A stretch of DNA of 64,000 nucleotides from Aquanectria penicillioides. Lineage: Eukaryota > Ascomycota > Sordariomycetes > Hypocreales > Nectriaceae. This document shows positions 26,334-39,074 of this stretch, piece after piece. Below the pieces are notes generated by a model. The model did no database searches, was not told the origin of the DNA, and saw only the letters and a list, made by a program, of their open reading frames with translations. Numbering within the stretch: position 1 is the first letter of the stretch; every line of letters starts with the position of its first letter. The stretch covers positions 6,572,001 to 6,636,000 of the forward strand of contig PYIU01000003.1 of assembly GCA_003415625.1 (NCBI GenBank). Reading direction: 5' to 3'. Both the position numbers and the translations under genes were made by a program.

Positions 26334-29300
26334 ACGGCCAAGAGAACTGGTATCATCATGTCAGGTAACCATGGAGAGCCATTGTGTGCATGGATAAAGA
26401 ACAAAACAGGGTGGAGGTTGAGTGGGACACACACCAGAAAAGGAAGAAAACCTACTCGCCCATTGGAGATGGGCGTTTGAAGATGCGGGATATGAATGAA
26501 CCTGCGTATGGGGATTTGCATGGGCTGTGGCTCATGGGAACGAAAAAAAAAAGAGAGGTACCATCTAGGTAGGATGAGGCCGAATCACTCGTTGGCCATG
26601 GAAATGTGCATTTGGCAGGGGCCAGGAAATCAAAATCATATTGCTACATAGGACAGCACCGCAGTACGTAGCCTTGCATCTGGTTCGATGAGGAGTCTGG
26701 GGGGACATTGATGTTTGGCCTGTCGTTTGAGGCGAGGGTGGTGCTTGAGTTGAAGGTGGGGTACCGTGTCATAAATTTAGCAGCTGGAATTTTGGCAATG
26801 AGATGAATCTCGGAGACGAGGAAAGAATGTCCGAACCCCTTTGTGCAAGACGTGACGCGTGCGAAAGAGGAGCCTTGAGACGCCACCTGTTACTCAACCA
26901 AAATCTGCAACCTCCACGTGGAGCTCGGGGCCCAGCGACCATGGCCGTCATCGTGGGCTTCCTTTAATGAGATTTCATGAGCGAATGGCCTAGCATGGAA
27001 AGGTTGGCGGGCAATGAAGCGGTGGTTGCTAGGGAGGAGTGGGGACCGGCGGGATAATCGCCGGGGGAGCTTGTTTACTTTTGCAGTCGAATCAATACAA
27101 ACAACGGGAAACGGTTAGGCTGGACCTGTGCAGCAGGCAGGGTGGTGGTCGATGGTCGGTTGTGAGTCAGGAAAGGGGAACATGCAGAGAAGAAAGAGGG
27201 TGGAAGAAGGAGAACACTAACACTAAACAAAAGAAGGAGGTTCGTAAGAGGGGAAAAGGAATAAATGTATTGGGCAAAGTCGTTATATCCCGGAGAGGCT
27301 CAAACCGTTTCAGATGAGTGTATGGGAGGGCATGGCCCTGCCGCCATCAATCTCTTGCATTGTTATTTCCCATAGTTATGTTCCTGAACGGGCTTGGAGG
27401 TGTGCACCGACGGGAGCCAGGGACGGGACGCTCTGGAATGGAACGAACAGGTGCGGATACTACTGGAGAGCAGGGCCCTGGGAGGTGCTGACTGCTGAGG
27501 ACGAGGATGGGGGAATGGGGATGGGATCATGACGGACACACTGGACCGGACTAGACCAACAGGGGGGAAGGACGAGAGAGGAAGAAAAAAAAACTCTTGG
27601 GGCGATTTCCTTGGAGCTGCAGCTCGCACTGTGCTGGTAAATTGCAGGCCGGTAGAGGGGAGGAAATGAGGCAGACAGCCCCCAAGGCCCAAGTCAAGGG
27701 CTTGCGGGTGGCGGTTTGGCGCTGTGGGCAGGGCACTGTACGCGCACGGGGGAGATGGGGAGATGACGCCAGAGCGTTTTGAGCACCGCGTGAACAGAGA
27801 CACACAAGGCGTTCAACCAGGGGAAGGGAGGGGCCAGGTTATTTCGCTATCGGGTTAAGCGAGGTTCGGCCGGGTCGAGTTGTGGCCTTTGATTCGAGGG
27901 AAGGGAGGCAGTGGGGGGAACTGGACAAAGGGGACAAACCAAACAAATGCATGGGCCGGCTTTATTTCAGTCGGCAAAGGCAAGGTGAGTTGCGTTGCGT
28001 TGCGTTGAGTTGGGTTGAGTGACTGCTGCTGGGTGACTGAGACTGAGAGGGACGGGACCAGGTGCGCCATGAACGTCTGAGAACGGATTGGCTGTGGGCG
28101 GCCGCAGTGCAGAGGGTGCTCTCGGCGATGCAAGGTGCTGCAAATGCGCTGCACCGCGCATCGCTGCACAGGGCACCTGACGACGATGATGCTGCATGTG
28201 GGGGAACTTTGAAGTGGGAGGGGAACACGGCGAGCCAGTGGACGAATGGCGGGTGCTTGTTGTTGTGCTGCCCCTCGCTCTTGCTGCCTGCCTGGAGGAG
28301 GAGCAGGATGGGAAAGGCGGTCGGCCGAGTGCTCGCTCGTTGCTTGTTCGTGAATCTTCTTTTTCCCTTTTCCCTTTTCCCTGGCAGGTCCCATGCAGCA
28401 GAGGCGGGCCGCTATTTCGATCGAATTGACTTTTTTTCCCTCCTTCCTTCCTTGATGTGATTCTTGTGTGTGCCGTGCCTGCCTGTCTCTGTTTTGCCAG
28501 CAGCGGGTTGGACAGACAATGAGACGAGGGGATGAGAGGACGAGTCCCGTCTTTTGTTTCACTCAAGCAGAAGCTTGTCTGTCCGCCATGGCTTTGGGAC
28601 CGTTGGAACATGAGGGGAGCGGAGCATAAGCACCGTGCGGACACAGTGCGCCCGTCCGCGAATGGAAGCGCCAAAAGTAGCGGTAGGCAGCCCGCTCAGC
28701 AGCGGGCACAGTAGCCGGCAATGACTTGGGTGGACCTCCGTAGTGCGGCCCAGCGCCCCCCAGTGGGCACGCACCTTACCTTGCAGTTGCCGCGAGCAGC
28801 AAGCAGCGCAGCCCAGGCGGTCGGCACATGCGCAGGTCGGTACTCCGTAGGTAGGCAGGTACCCATCATTTAGGCGGTACCTAGATAGGGTTATGGCTGG
28901 CGGTTACGCTCGTAGCAGGCGCCAGCTTCGCCGGGGCCTTGTAGTCTGCTGTAGCTGCTAGGCGGTGTTGTTGATTGCCTGTGCCTATTCGCTGCGGGGT
29001 GCTATTCTTGGCTTCTCGCCGCCGCCAGTTGCTCCCCCAAAAGCTCTTCCTCTCGCGGTGAAGGCAACTGAAAACTCTCCCTCATCATTCACTTCCCTTC
29101 CCAAACCCGCCTGTCCGCGCGCCTCTGTGCAACCCAAAGGGAGAAAAAAAAAACTGCTCCTCTTCGTCTGCATTTGCGATCGGGCCTCAAGTTCACAGAT
29201 TCAGGCATTTTCTCCTTCTTTTTCTTCTTTTTGGCCAACCCTCCTTCTCTCTCTCTCTTGTTTTGGTTCTTTTTATAACCAAACCCACCACACACGGTCC

Positions 29301-29522
29301 TTTCCCTCCTCACTCCTCTCGCCTCCTCCTGGCCCCAGGCCTACAGCACGCTACCGCCCGTGGGAAAAAAAAACCCCCGCGTCTCCGCCGCAAGCCAGTT
29401 TTACCTTGTCGACACGTGCGCCTTTCCACGACCGTCTTTCTTCGCCTCGCACGCCTTGGACCTCTCCTCGTCTTCCTTTTTGACCTGAAGCCGCATGACG
29501 ACGTCCTCCTAATACTGCAACC
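26334..29522. other. Intergenic region and importin leader
   Basis: No coding sequence is supportable. The stretch has purine-rich and pyrimidine-rich runs and short repeats such as GTTGC/GTTGAGTT near 27988-28018. From about 29090 to 29520 the plus strand is strongly pyrimidine-rich, as expected for the promoter and 5' leader of the importin gene. Confidence 0.5.
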
Positions 29523-32500
29523 ATGTCGAGCTCAGAGATAAACCAGGTGCTCGCGAATTCGCTGTCGCCCGGTGAGTTCCCCCTCAAAGCCTCGTCTCAA
29601 ATCTCTTCCCCTCCCTCGCTCCGCCCTACGGCCATTGTTGACCGTGACCCCCTCGTTGAACCTCTCCCCCTCCTCCTCCCACAAACGAGACTCCTCGTCG
29701 TACTGACTGCCTTGTCCAGACGCGAACCTGCGAAATGCTGCGGAGCAGCAACTCAACCAAGCTGCAGAGGGCAACTTCGTAGGCAAACCCCAACATTCTC
29801 CCCCCCCCCCCCCCCCCCTCTCTCCCCTTCCTCGCCCCTGACGTCTTCGTGGACTTTGCTAACCTTTGTCTCTTCCTGCCAGCCCTTATACCTCGCAACT
29901 CTCGTCCAAGAACTGGCAAATGACTCAGCCGATGGTTCCATCCGAGCCGCCGCCGGTATTGCCCTCAAGAACGCCTTCTCAGCCCGCGATTTCGCTCGTC
30001 AGCAGGAACTCCAGTCAAAATGGCTGCAACAAACAGATGACGAGACCAAGACTCGGGTCAAGCAGCTCACCCTGCAGACCCTGAGCTCAACCAACACCCA
30101 GGCTGGCAATGCCGCCGCCCAGGTTATCGCTTCTATCGCTACCATTGAGTTGCCTCGTAACCAGTGGTCCGACCTCCTCCCCTTCCTCGTCAAGAATGTT
30201 AGCGAGGGTGCCGACCACCAGAAGCAGTCTTCCCTGACCACCATTGGTTATATCTGCGAAAGCCAAGACTCTGAGCTGCGCATGGCTCTGGTCACCCACT
30301 CGAACGCCATCCTGACCGCCGTCGTCCAGGGCGCCCGAAAGGAGGAGGCCAACCTCGAGGTTCGCCTCGCCGCCATCACTGCCCTCGGTGACTCGCTCGA
30401 GTTTGTCGGCAACAACTTCAAGCATGAGGGCGAACGAAACTACATCATGCAGGTCGTTTGCGAGGCCACCCAGGCCGACGACTCCCGGATACAGCAGGGT
30501 GCTTTCGGCTGCCTTAACCGAATTATGGCTCTGTACTACGAGAACATGCGATTCTACATGGAGAAGGCTCTTTTCGGCCTTACCATTCTTGGCATGAAGT
30601 CCTCAGACGAGGATGTCGCCAAGCTGGCCGTTGAATTCTGGAGCACCGTCTGCGAGGAGGAAATCTCCATCGAGGACGACAACGCCCAGGTCGAGAGCTC
30701 GGACCAGATGCGCCCCTTCTACAACTTCGCTCGCGTTGCCGCTAATGAGGTGGTTCCCGTGCTGTTGCTGCTCCTGACCAAGCAGGATGAGGACGCCACC
30801 GACGACGAGTACAACCTCTCCCGCGCCGCTTACCAGTGCCTGCAGCTGTACGCCCAGGCCGTTGGTGCCACCATCATCACCCCTGTGCTGCAGTTTGTTG
30901 AGGGCAACCTCCGATCCGATGACTGGCACAACCGAGATGCCGCCGTTTCTGCCTTTGGCGCCATCATGGAGGGCCCTGACGAGAAGGTCCTGGACCCCAT
31001 CGTGAAGCAGGCTCTCCCCATTCTCATCACCATGATGGACGATCAGTCGCTCCACGTTCGGGATTCCACCGCCTACGCTCTCGGCCGCATCACCGAGGCC
31101 TGCTCCGAGGCTATCGATCCCGAGGCTCACCTCCCCACTCTCATCGAGTCCCTGTTCAAGGGCCTCCTCGGCAACGCCAAGATGGCTCCTTCTTGCTGCT
31201 GGGCTCTGATGAACTTGGCTGAGCGCTTCGCTGGCGACTTCGGTGCTGCCACCAACTCTCTCACCCCCCATTTCAACAACGCCGTCAGCTCCCTGCTTGA
31301 TGTCACTGCCCGAACCGATACCGACACCTCCGTCCGCACTGCCTCTTACGAGGTGCTCAACGTCTTCGTTCAGAACGCTGCCTCCGACAGCCTGCAACCC
31401 ATTGCCTCTCTGTCTGATGTCATCATCAAGCGCCTCGAAGAGACCGTTCCCATGCAGAGCCAGGTTGTGAGCGTTGAGGACAAGATCACCCTCGAGGAGA
31501 TGCAGAACAGCCTATGCACTGTTCTTCAGGCCATCATCTCGCGTCTGGATAAGGAGATCATCCCCCAGGGCGACCGTATCATGCAGATTCTTCTCCAGAT
31601 CCTCAACAGCGTTGGCGGCAAGTCCAGCGTTCCCGATGCTGTCTTTTCTACCATTAGCAGCCTCGCCACCTCCATGGAGGAGGACTTCGTCAAATACATG
31701 GATGCCTTCGCCCCCTTCCTGTACAACGCCCTCGGCAACCAGGATGAGCCTAGTCTCTGCTCCATGGCTATCGGCCTTGTTAGCGACATTACCCGATCTC
31801 TGAGCGAGCGAAGCCAGCCTTACTGCGACAACTTCATGAACTACCTTCTGAACAACTTGAGGGTGAGTGTGACGAGACAGAACGATACTTGTAGTGGACA
31901 TTTTGCTAACACGTCGATAGAGCACTACTCTCGGCAACCAGTTCAAGCCTGCTATTCTGCAATGCTTTGGTGATATTGCCGGTGCAATTGGTGGCCACTT
32001 CGAGACTTACCTGTCAGTGGTTGCCCAGGTCCTGGAGCAGGCCTCTACTGTCACTGCTACTCCCGAGGGCCCCTATGAGATGTACGACTACGTCGTCTCG
32101 CTGCGCGAAGGTATCATGGATGCTTGGGGTGGCATCATCGGTGCCATGAAGTCTAGCTCTAAGAGTGAGTTATCATATTCCAGAGTGCCGTACCAAACCC
32201 CTAGTGCTGACACTATTTGTTTTCCTCTAGCCCCTGCTCTCCAGCAATACGTCCCTGCTGTCTTCCAGCTCCTTAGCCTTATTGCCAACGACCTGAACCG
32301 CAGCGAGTCGCTGATGCGCGCTGCTATGGGTGTCATTGGGTAAGCAGGCACATAATGATGATTGTCGATGAATAATGCTAACATTGTCCCAGTGATCTTG
32401 CCGACGCCTACCCCAACGGCGAGCTTGTAGATGCTTTCCGCCAGGACTGGCTCACCACCATGATCAAGGAGACCAAGACCAACCGCGAGTTCCAGCCCCG

Positions 32501-32582
32501 AACCATTGAGACGGCTCGTTGGGCTCGTGAGCAGGTTAAGCGCCAATTGGGCGGCACCCAGACCGTCATGGCCCAGAACTGA
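29523..32582 (+). CDS. KAP95: Importin subunit beta-1 (karyopherin Kap95)
   Basis: Nuclear import receptor that binds importin-alpha/NLS cargo, docks at FG-nucleoporins and is released by Ran-GTP. Six exons: 29523-29571, 29720-29778, 29883-31862, 31921-32164, 32231-32339 and 32393-32582; introns are 148, 104, 58, 66 and 53 nt and all phases agree. The product is 876 residues, close to yeast Kap95 (861). The N-terminus MSSSEINQVLANSLSPDANL and NLRNAAEQQLNQAAEGNF fits the importin-beta N-terminal domain, followed by HEAT repeats throughout (for example DDWHNRDAAVSAFGAIMEGP and QSLHVRDSTAYALGRITEAC). The acidic segment DEDATDDEYNLSRAAYQCL matches the family's acidic loop and neighbouring HEAT helices. 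The C-terminus ends ARWAREQVKRQLGGTQTVMA. Intron 2 contains a 19-base C homopolymer (29800-29818). No frame breaks; this is the best-preserved multi-exon gene in the window. Confidence 0.97.
29800..29818 (+). repeat. C19 homopolymer in importin intron 2
   Basis: An uninterrupted run of 19 C lies between the donor and acceptor of importin intron 2. Its true length is uncertain, because long C-runs are prone to length error and to real polymorphism. Confidence 0.85.
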
Positions 32583-34006
32583 GCTCCTTCTGCTGCAGCG
32601 TTTGAAGCTCCCTCCGCGCACTGACGCGGCATGACCAGCTTTCTGGTCATTGATCCAGCTGGAGGACGGAAGCGACATGCACCATTGACTCGCGGTCTGC
32701 GGGCTGTTGCGTACCTCCGGCAAATGGATCTTGTCCCCTCCCCTTTCCCCCTCCCCCTTCCCCTTCCCCTTCCCCAGCCACAACATAACACGATCCACAC
32801 GACGTTTCTATGTATATAGATCCCCATACGACACTACAGTAATTCAAATACCCATCACGACCATCACATCATCATTCATCGGCATTACCACAGTTCCATA
32901 TGTATTCACAGCCCAAATTCCCCCATTCACTACACATTCACTACACAAACCCCCTTTTCGACTATTTGTCAGATGCAACGAAGGAATAGAAGAAGTCATG
33001 TATGCCCCGCGTGGATGAACAGCGGCGGCGAACCAAAATTCATGTAGAGGCTCGGGGAGTCAAGGCGGTCGGTTCGTTTTTGTCTCTTGCCTTTTTTTTA
33101 ATGTTTCGGTGTCTCGCCTTGCGCCCCATTAGGAGTCGTTCTTGGATTCCCATTCAAGTGATTGGGAAGCCCGTGTGACGGCGTGCTCGGATATTCCCCG
33201 TTTGTGAGGAACAGATGAGAAAGATGGAAAGGAAAGAGTGAAATGGAGGCAGGAATACCAAATTCAGGAGCGTGTAGGAGAGCTTTTCCATTTAGAGAAC
33301 CCAGAGTGAAAGCGAGAGAATAAGATGGCAGATGAGATTCAAAGAGACCCTAAATGATTCGCGTCGGACTAGAGTATCAAGTGAGCTCGTTCGAATAACC
33401 AGTCTAGTTGTCAGTGGTATAAAAAACCAGTTGGCCTCTATTGTGATGTCTTGTCCGGTGTCTTATCCCGTATGTCGTGATGGCAAATGCAATGGGTTCA
33501 TATCAACGAATGAACTCGGAGCAACTAAACTCGTAAAAATACTTGATTTTCTTTTTTCCCTTCCTCCGATAGCTTCGTCATAACTGCGTATCTCAGAAGC
33601 ATTCTAATGTACCGTGGTATCTCCTCCAAAACCGCCAGTCGTCCACATCTAGGTATCGTATCTGTCCAAAAGAGAAGGGGTCTCGTTCCGTTCCGTCCCC
33701 CCTTTGCCTGGAATGCCAACCGCAATGCTCCGAGTAGTCTCGCCAACCATGACTAAGGCCTTTTTTTTGGGGGGGGGGTTCGCTACCAAAAAAGCCAAGG
33801 CTCGCCATGCAAAGTGATTCGGTAAGGAACTCAATAAGATAAAGGAAATAAAGGTATGGTGAAATAGGACCGCAAGATCGAGAGAAGACAGGGGTCATCA
33901 CTTATGACGCCAAAGCCACCCTAAATTATAGAAAAGTGCAAACGTGAAAAATGGCCACAAATATGGATGCACAATTTTTTGCCGAGTCACGGCGTAAAAG
34001 TAGTTG
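32583..34006. other. Convergent 3' intergenic region
   Basis: Lies between the 3' ends of the importin gene (+) and the Zn2Cys6 factor (-). A pyrimidine-rich CCCCTTTCCC tract spans 32738-32776. I see no gene; the stretch presumably holds the 3' UTRs and polyadenylation signals of both genes. Confidence 0.5.
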
Positions 34007-37000
34007 CTAGCTGTAACCATCGAAGACCCCGCTGGAGGGTATCCAATCCTGGGGGCCGTTGATGTAGAACTGAAGTTCCCCTTCAAAGCCGTCGGCGGAA
34101 GGGTAAAAAGCGGAGTTGGATGCCGCTGAGGCCACGATGGAGTTTCCATTTGGGAGGGAATAGCCTTGAACTGATGCAGCAGCTGTGATTGCCGCAGCTT
34201 GAGTAGAATCGAACGCCTCCATGAGCATGCCCAGAGCATTGGGATTGCCTACGTTGGAGTTGTCCGGATTCATGTAGAGGTGAGCAGGAAGTTGTTGCTG
34301 GGAATATGATTGGGTATCGGGAATCGGAATTGGAACAGGAATGGGAGTCGGCTGTTGTCGCTGTCGCTGCTGTTGATGCTGCTGTTGATGCTGCTGTTGA
34401 TGCTGCTGTTGATGTTGATGTTGATGTTGATGCTGCTGTTGATGTTGATGTTGCTGCTGTTGTTGCTGCTGTTGTTGCTGGTGGTGTTGATGTTGGTGTT
34501 GATGTTGGTGTTGATGTTGTTGGTGTTGGTGTGGGTGTTGGTGCTGGTGCTGGTGTTGGTGTTGTTGTTGTTGTTGTTGTTGTTGGTGTTGTTGGTGTTG
34601 TTGGTGTTGTTGGTGTTGTTGGTGTTGTTGGTGTTGTTGGTGTTGTTGGTGTTGTTGGTGTTGTTGGTGCTGCTGCTGCGAGGGACCAAAGTGTGAGGGT
34701 ATGATATGCGCAGTAGGTGTTGCTAACGGGGTCATAAGGTCTTGTGAAGATGGGGACTGGAGGGTAGAGGTTGATTGAGATGCATCGAGGGAGCTTCGAG
34801 GTCGTGCGTAGAGAGATGTTGGCGAAGGCACTGTAGATGCGGTACCGGAAACAGAGCTAGGACCAACGGCTGTAGCGATAGTGCCAGCCACAGGTGAGCT
34901 GGTAACGGCAACGGGGTTCGGGACAGGATCTTTGCCATCGGCCATGCTAGCTTCGACTCCGAGTGAACCACTGGGGTCTCTAGCAAATCGTTCCAAGGCT
35001 TCAACCCAGCGAGAGGCCAAGGGCCACACCTCTTTACATTCCATCAAAATAGAAAGAGTGCGGCTCAGCATCACAGGGCCATCTCGGCTGATGGCGGGAT
35101 CTGGGCAAACTAGGGCAAAGTTAGCATATTGGCTCATAATCTCGACTGATTTGCTCAAGGGGGCGCTGGGGGCGTACTGCTGGGATAACGACAGAGGTAG
35201 GTGGAGAAGAGACCACAGCTGTAGACACAGAAAGCGGCCATTTGGGCGCCGACGCTTTCGTCGGGGGATCGGCCTGTGAATTGGGCATCGACTTGGTCGA
35301 ATAGACGACGAACGTTTCGAAAAAGCTCAAGAGAGAGGTTTGAAAAGTAGGCTTGTTTCTGATCGTCCTTGGAGCCGAGCGTCAAGAAGCTGAGATGAAG
35401 TCAGCTGAAGGTGTATCGCCAGGACGATTCAGACTCAAGGACTCACTCTATAAGATAAGGTCGACGAGAGACGATATTGCATAGTCGTGGAATCATGGTG
35501 ACTCCAAGATAGGCCTAGGTGAGTTAGTAACCTCACCGACTGTCGAAAGCGTGGGTGTTTGCATCACATACCAAGTCTTGACCATCGGCCTTATACTCTT
35601 TGAAAATATAGTGGCTCCATTGATGCTCTTGAGGCAAGCTTTGCTCCCAATCTTGCAGCTTCTTGATATGCTGTGCAAATTCGCTGTTAGGGTCCCAGGG
35701 GTTAGCGCTCCTCGCGAAGTTCACGGCGCGGCGGCTGACGATGCCCCAGAAGTGATGGGCCTGTATTAATGACGCGAACAAGGAGCGACCAGGATCGAAT
35801 ATTAGGGCAGGGTTATCGATTGCCGGAGGTGTGCCTTCAAGAGCAGCACGAGAATGCGGTTGACAGCCAGTAGCAAAATCCTGTTCGTCGCCGGGGAGGA
35901 GGGCGGTGATGTCAGAAGCAGCAAGTGAAACAGGTGAGTAGGGACTGGAGTGAAGTTGATCTTGGCTGTGGAGCATCCACTGTATGTATTGCAAGATTAG
36001 TAGGATAGTTGATGTGTCTCCAACGGGCAACGACTCACCAAAGTCCTCCGTGCAGATTCAGCTCGCACAATGATATCGGGGGACGCGTTTTCTATTTGGT
36101 ACGTCTCTTCTCGGTGAAGTCGCATCAGCGAAGCCATGCGCATCGATACGCCCATATTGATCTACGAGGTCGGTTAAAAACTATGCCCGCCAATGAGAAG
36201 GTGGCAATTTTTATTGCCCAACTTACATAACTCTTGTTTCTTAGTCCACTACCCTGTTGAGCAATGCTCAAGAGATAGAAGGCCTGGCATCTTTCCAAGG
36301 TGGGCTCCTGATAAAGTTCACCATATGCCAATTGGGATGCGCGTTCCATGAAGAACTCAGCGGCCTTGAGGCCAGATCCATAGCGGGCAGCAAGGGCAGG
36401 AGTCAACCTCGCCGAGATGCTTAGAATGCTCACGACCAAGAAGACACTGACAGACTGGTGATCGGTACGAAGCCGGTGAGGGAACTGCTCCTTGGGGATG
36501 AAGCCGAGCTGGAAGTAATGACGAGTGAAGCGGTTGACGCCATCTATGATGTCCGACAGGGGAGGAAGTCGGTCCCATTCATCACTGGGCTTGTGGCCAG
36601 GCGGTCGCACGACAGGCGCATCAAGGATCTCCCGTCGTACCTTGGCGGGGTCACGTCTAGCCAGCTTGTCTGCCCTAACACGCGGATGACGAAATTCACG
36701 ATCACTGTCAGGCTGGCCGCGGACCGGGAATATACTGGCAGTCGGCGGGGTGTTTCAGCGCACTACGACTCAGATGTCTCGCAGAGGGGGGGTTGACGGG
36801 GAGGATGACTTACCAGTCTTGGGCACCGAGGCCGGCCTCGAGACAGGCTTTGCAAGGCGGCTGAGCCTTGTCATGGACACACTTGCTCCTCATCCGACGA
36901 CATCTACAGAGCCGCGCGGGCGGTTAGCCAGCTGGTCAAGCGCAAAGAAGGGGGGACCCCGCCGGGCACCACCAGGAACCGCTAGGGATGGAATGGTCCG

Positions 37001-37261
37001 CGAGGGAGCGGGAGGCGGTCTCAAAGAGACTGATCGGAGCCGCAACGGAAGCTAAACCCACCTTCGGCAAGCAATCGGGGCCCGGCGCTTGATGGCCGGA
37101 GCGGACGCGGACGCGGCGGGAACACCAGAGTCCGGCTCCCCGGACATGGAGGCGGCGTCGAGAGCGGCGGCATGGTGGACGGTGCGATCAGGGACATCAG
37201 CAGACCCGGAGACAACGGACATCGCTGCAGGAATGGCCATAGCGGAGAGGGCACCGTCCAT
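34007..37261 (-). CDS. Zn2Cys6 transcription factor with long His/Gln tract (one frame break)
   Basis: Fungal zinc-cluster transcription regulator of about 926 residues. Exons on minus: 37261-37062, 36903-36814, 36734-36227, 36161-36039, 35979-35572, 35514-35447 and 35389-34007. The zinc cluster is split by intron 1: PIACR joins RCRRMRSKCVHDKAQPPCKA, giving six Cys at residues 65, 68, 75, 84, 87 and 97. The middle region is a fungal-specific transcription factor domain (PF04082 type): LPPLSDIIDGVNRFTRHYFQ, ERCQAFYLLSIAQQGSGLRN, NMGVSMRMASLMRLH, PYSPVSLAASDITALLPGDE. The C-terminal part holds a ~110-residue His/Gln tract (34350-34675), then ends GPQDWIPSSGVFDGYS. The frame breaks at 35159-35163 (GGGGG on plus): one base is needed to join YPSSTPPAPP to LSKSVEIMSQYANFALVCPD. 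If the break were real, the C-terminal third would be lost. The start is uncertain; an in-frame ATG also exists at 37495. Target genes are unknown. Confidence 0.85.
34350..34675 (-). repeat. Coding CAA/CAC/CAG/CAT trinucleotide tract (poly-His/Gln)
   Basis: A compound trinucleotide array read on the minus strand as alternating (CAA CAC CAA)n, (CAC CAA)n and (CAG CAT CAA)n, encoding about 109 residues of almost only Gln and His within the Zn2Cys6 factor. Because all units share the triplet period, other frames are open as well: Asn/Thr on minus, Leu/Val and Val/Gly/Asp on plus. Those frames are artefacts. Confidence 0.9.
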
Positions 37262-39048
37262 CGGTGGTTTGCCTCGACGGCAGCGAGCAGCGTCTCCCGG
37301 CAGGCTGTGCCCGATGGTCGCGGCAGCGGCAGTGGCAGCGGCAACGGCAACGGCAGCGGTTATAGGAGCGGCTGAGGGACAGGCAGGCGAGCGGGCAGGC
37401 AGAGAGACAGTAAACGGGTGGCCTTGGCCTGACCTCGAGCGAGAGCGCGTGACCTCGACTTGGCGAGTGGACCTTGAAAAGTGATGGATGGACACCCGGG
37501 AAGGGGACGGCGAAAATTAAACTCGACTCTAGTCTCAGGATCAGAATGATGATGGGTGGCTTTTTGGGGGGCCCGGCAGCGGTAGCGGGAGCGGGAAGGG
37601 AAAGCGGGAAAGCGGGAAGCCAAGTTTTGACGCCGGTTCGCTGCGGGTCAGACCAAAGGGACCCAAGGGAACCCAAGGGGACCCCAAGGGGAACAAGGCA
37701 AGGCGGCCAAAGGGCGGCCAAAGGGCAGCCAAAGGAAACTGAAAGGACCAACAAGACCAAGCAAGCCGGCAAAATTAGACGCGCAGCGAGAGGTTGGAAG
37801 ATAGGGCAGACGGGACGGGACGGGGGGGCCGACGGGGGACAACCAGATAGGGCGATGTGCAGGGTGCAGGATCGCACGATTGCCTGCCGGAGTCCGGAGG
37901 AGGGAAGGGTGAGGGAGGGGGAGCCGAGGAGGAGAGAACAACAAGAAAAGAAAGGAAACGAAAAAGGCAATGAAACGAAAACGCTATGCCCACGATGGCC
38001 AGCAACGAGGGACGGCGAGGGAGATCGTCACAGAGCCCGGGGGGGTGAGGGATGGGATCAGGATCAGGATTAGGATTGGGATTGGGACGGCTAAGGGCCG
38101 TGTGTGCCGCGTGGTTCTGGCGCTGGGTTCTGGGGCAGGGTGCTGCAGCTAATAAAAGCAGAAGCTTCAGCCAGTCTGGTGGGATAGGATGGGACGGGAC
38201 GAGGTCGAAGTGTCAGGCCAAACTGGAAGCCCAGAAAGCGGAGTAACGGTGGCGGAGGAGTGAGTAGCAGTGGCATGGAACGACGACGACAACAACCATG
38301 TGGCGGTGGCGAGGCGTTGGTTTGGTGGTGGTGGTGGTGGTGGTGGTGGGTGACGTTGGGAACATCACAAGTGATCCAGCGGCTGGGTTGGGTGAGGACG
38401 GACGGCGGCAACGAAGCCGTAGGTTTGCGGGCGTGAGCGGGTGATTGATGAGCGATTGAGAGTCAGACGCAGATGCGGAGACTGGAGACGGGAGACGGGA
38501 GACGGGAGACGGGAAACAGGGGGCCCGGGGGATGGGGGACGGGGGACGGGACGAAGTGACGCAGCCACAAAGAAGGCGAGCGGATTTTGGTTGAGTGATG
38601 CGCTGGGTAGGGTCGTTTGTTTCGAGTATGAGGTGAAGTTGAGAGACTCATGTCAATGCGAGTGCAGTACAGACAGCACCGGTGTTGGTGTGTGTCAGCG
38701 TCAACGTCTGTGTGAGTGCGGGCGTGTGCTTGAGCGCGAATGAGACGGTAAATTATGCAGCCTCCCCCCTCCCTAACCAAAGCGTATCAAACATCAACGA
38801 GCTGTGGGCCAATGGGGAACTCCCACACGCGAACTTGCCTGGGGAAGGAAAGCGAGCTGGCCAAGTCGACTTGCTTCTGGCTTTGCCGCGGGCTTACTTG
38901 CGTCTCATGGCGGCGAGCAGGAAATAAAATGGGGTCGGACTCCAACAAACGGCCGAGAGCGCGGAGGTGGAGCAGACGTGCGGACACGGGACGTGACGAG
39001 GCGGCGATACGGCGTGACAAATTGAGGGGAGAAGGAAAGGGAAGGAGG

Positions 39049-39074
39049 AAAAAAAAAAAAAAAAAAAAAAAAAA
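39049..39074. repeat. A26 homopolymer
   Basis: Twenty-six consecutive A on the plus strand in intergenic DNA. No target-site duplication or retroelement body is visible upstream, so I do not interpret it as a retroposed poly-A tail. Confidence 0.85.

Noticed and set aside
30603..31397. 264-codon minus-strand frame inside the importin gene
   Set aside because: Antisense to the conserved HEAT-repeat exon; typical mirror frame of high-GC3 coding DNA.
34306..34704. Plus-strand frames of poly-Val/Gly and poly-Leu opposite the Zn2Cys6 gene
   Set aside because: They are shadows of the trinucleotide array; the minus-strand frame continues into conserved protein on both sides.
39049..39074. A26 run as a retroposon tail
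   Set aside because: No element body, no target-site duplication and no similarity to a repeat elsewhere in the window.
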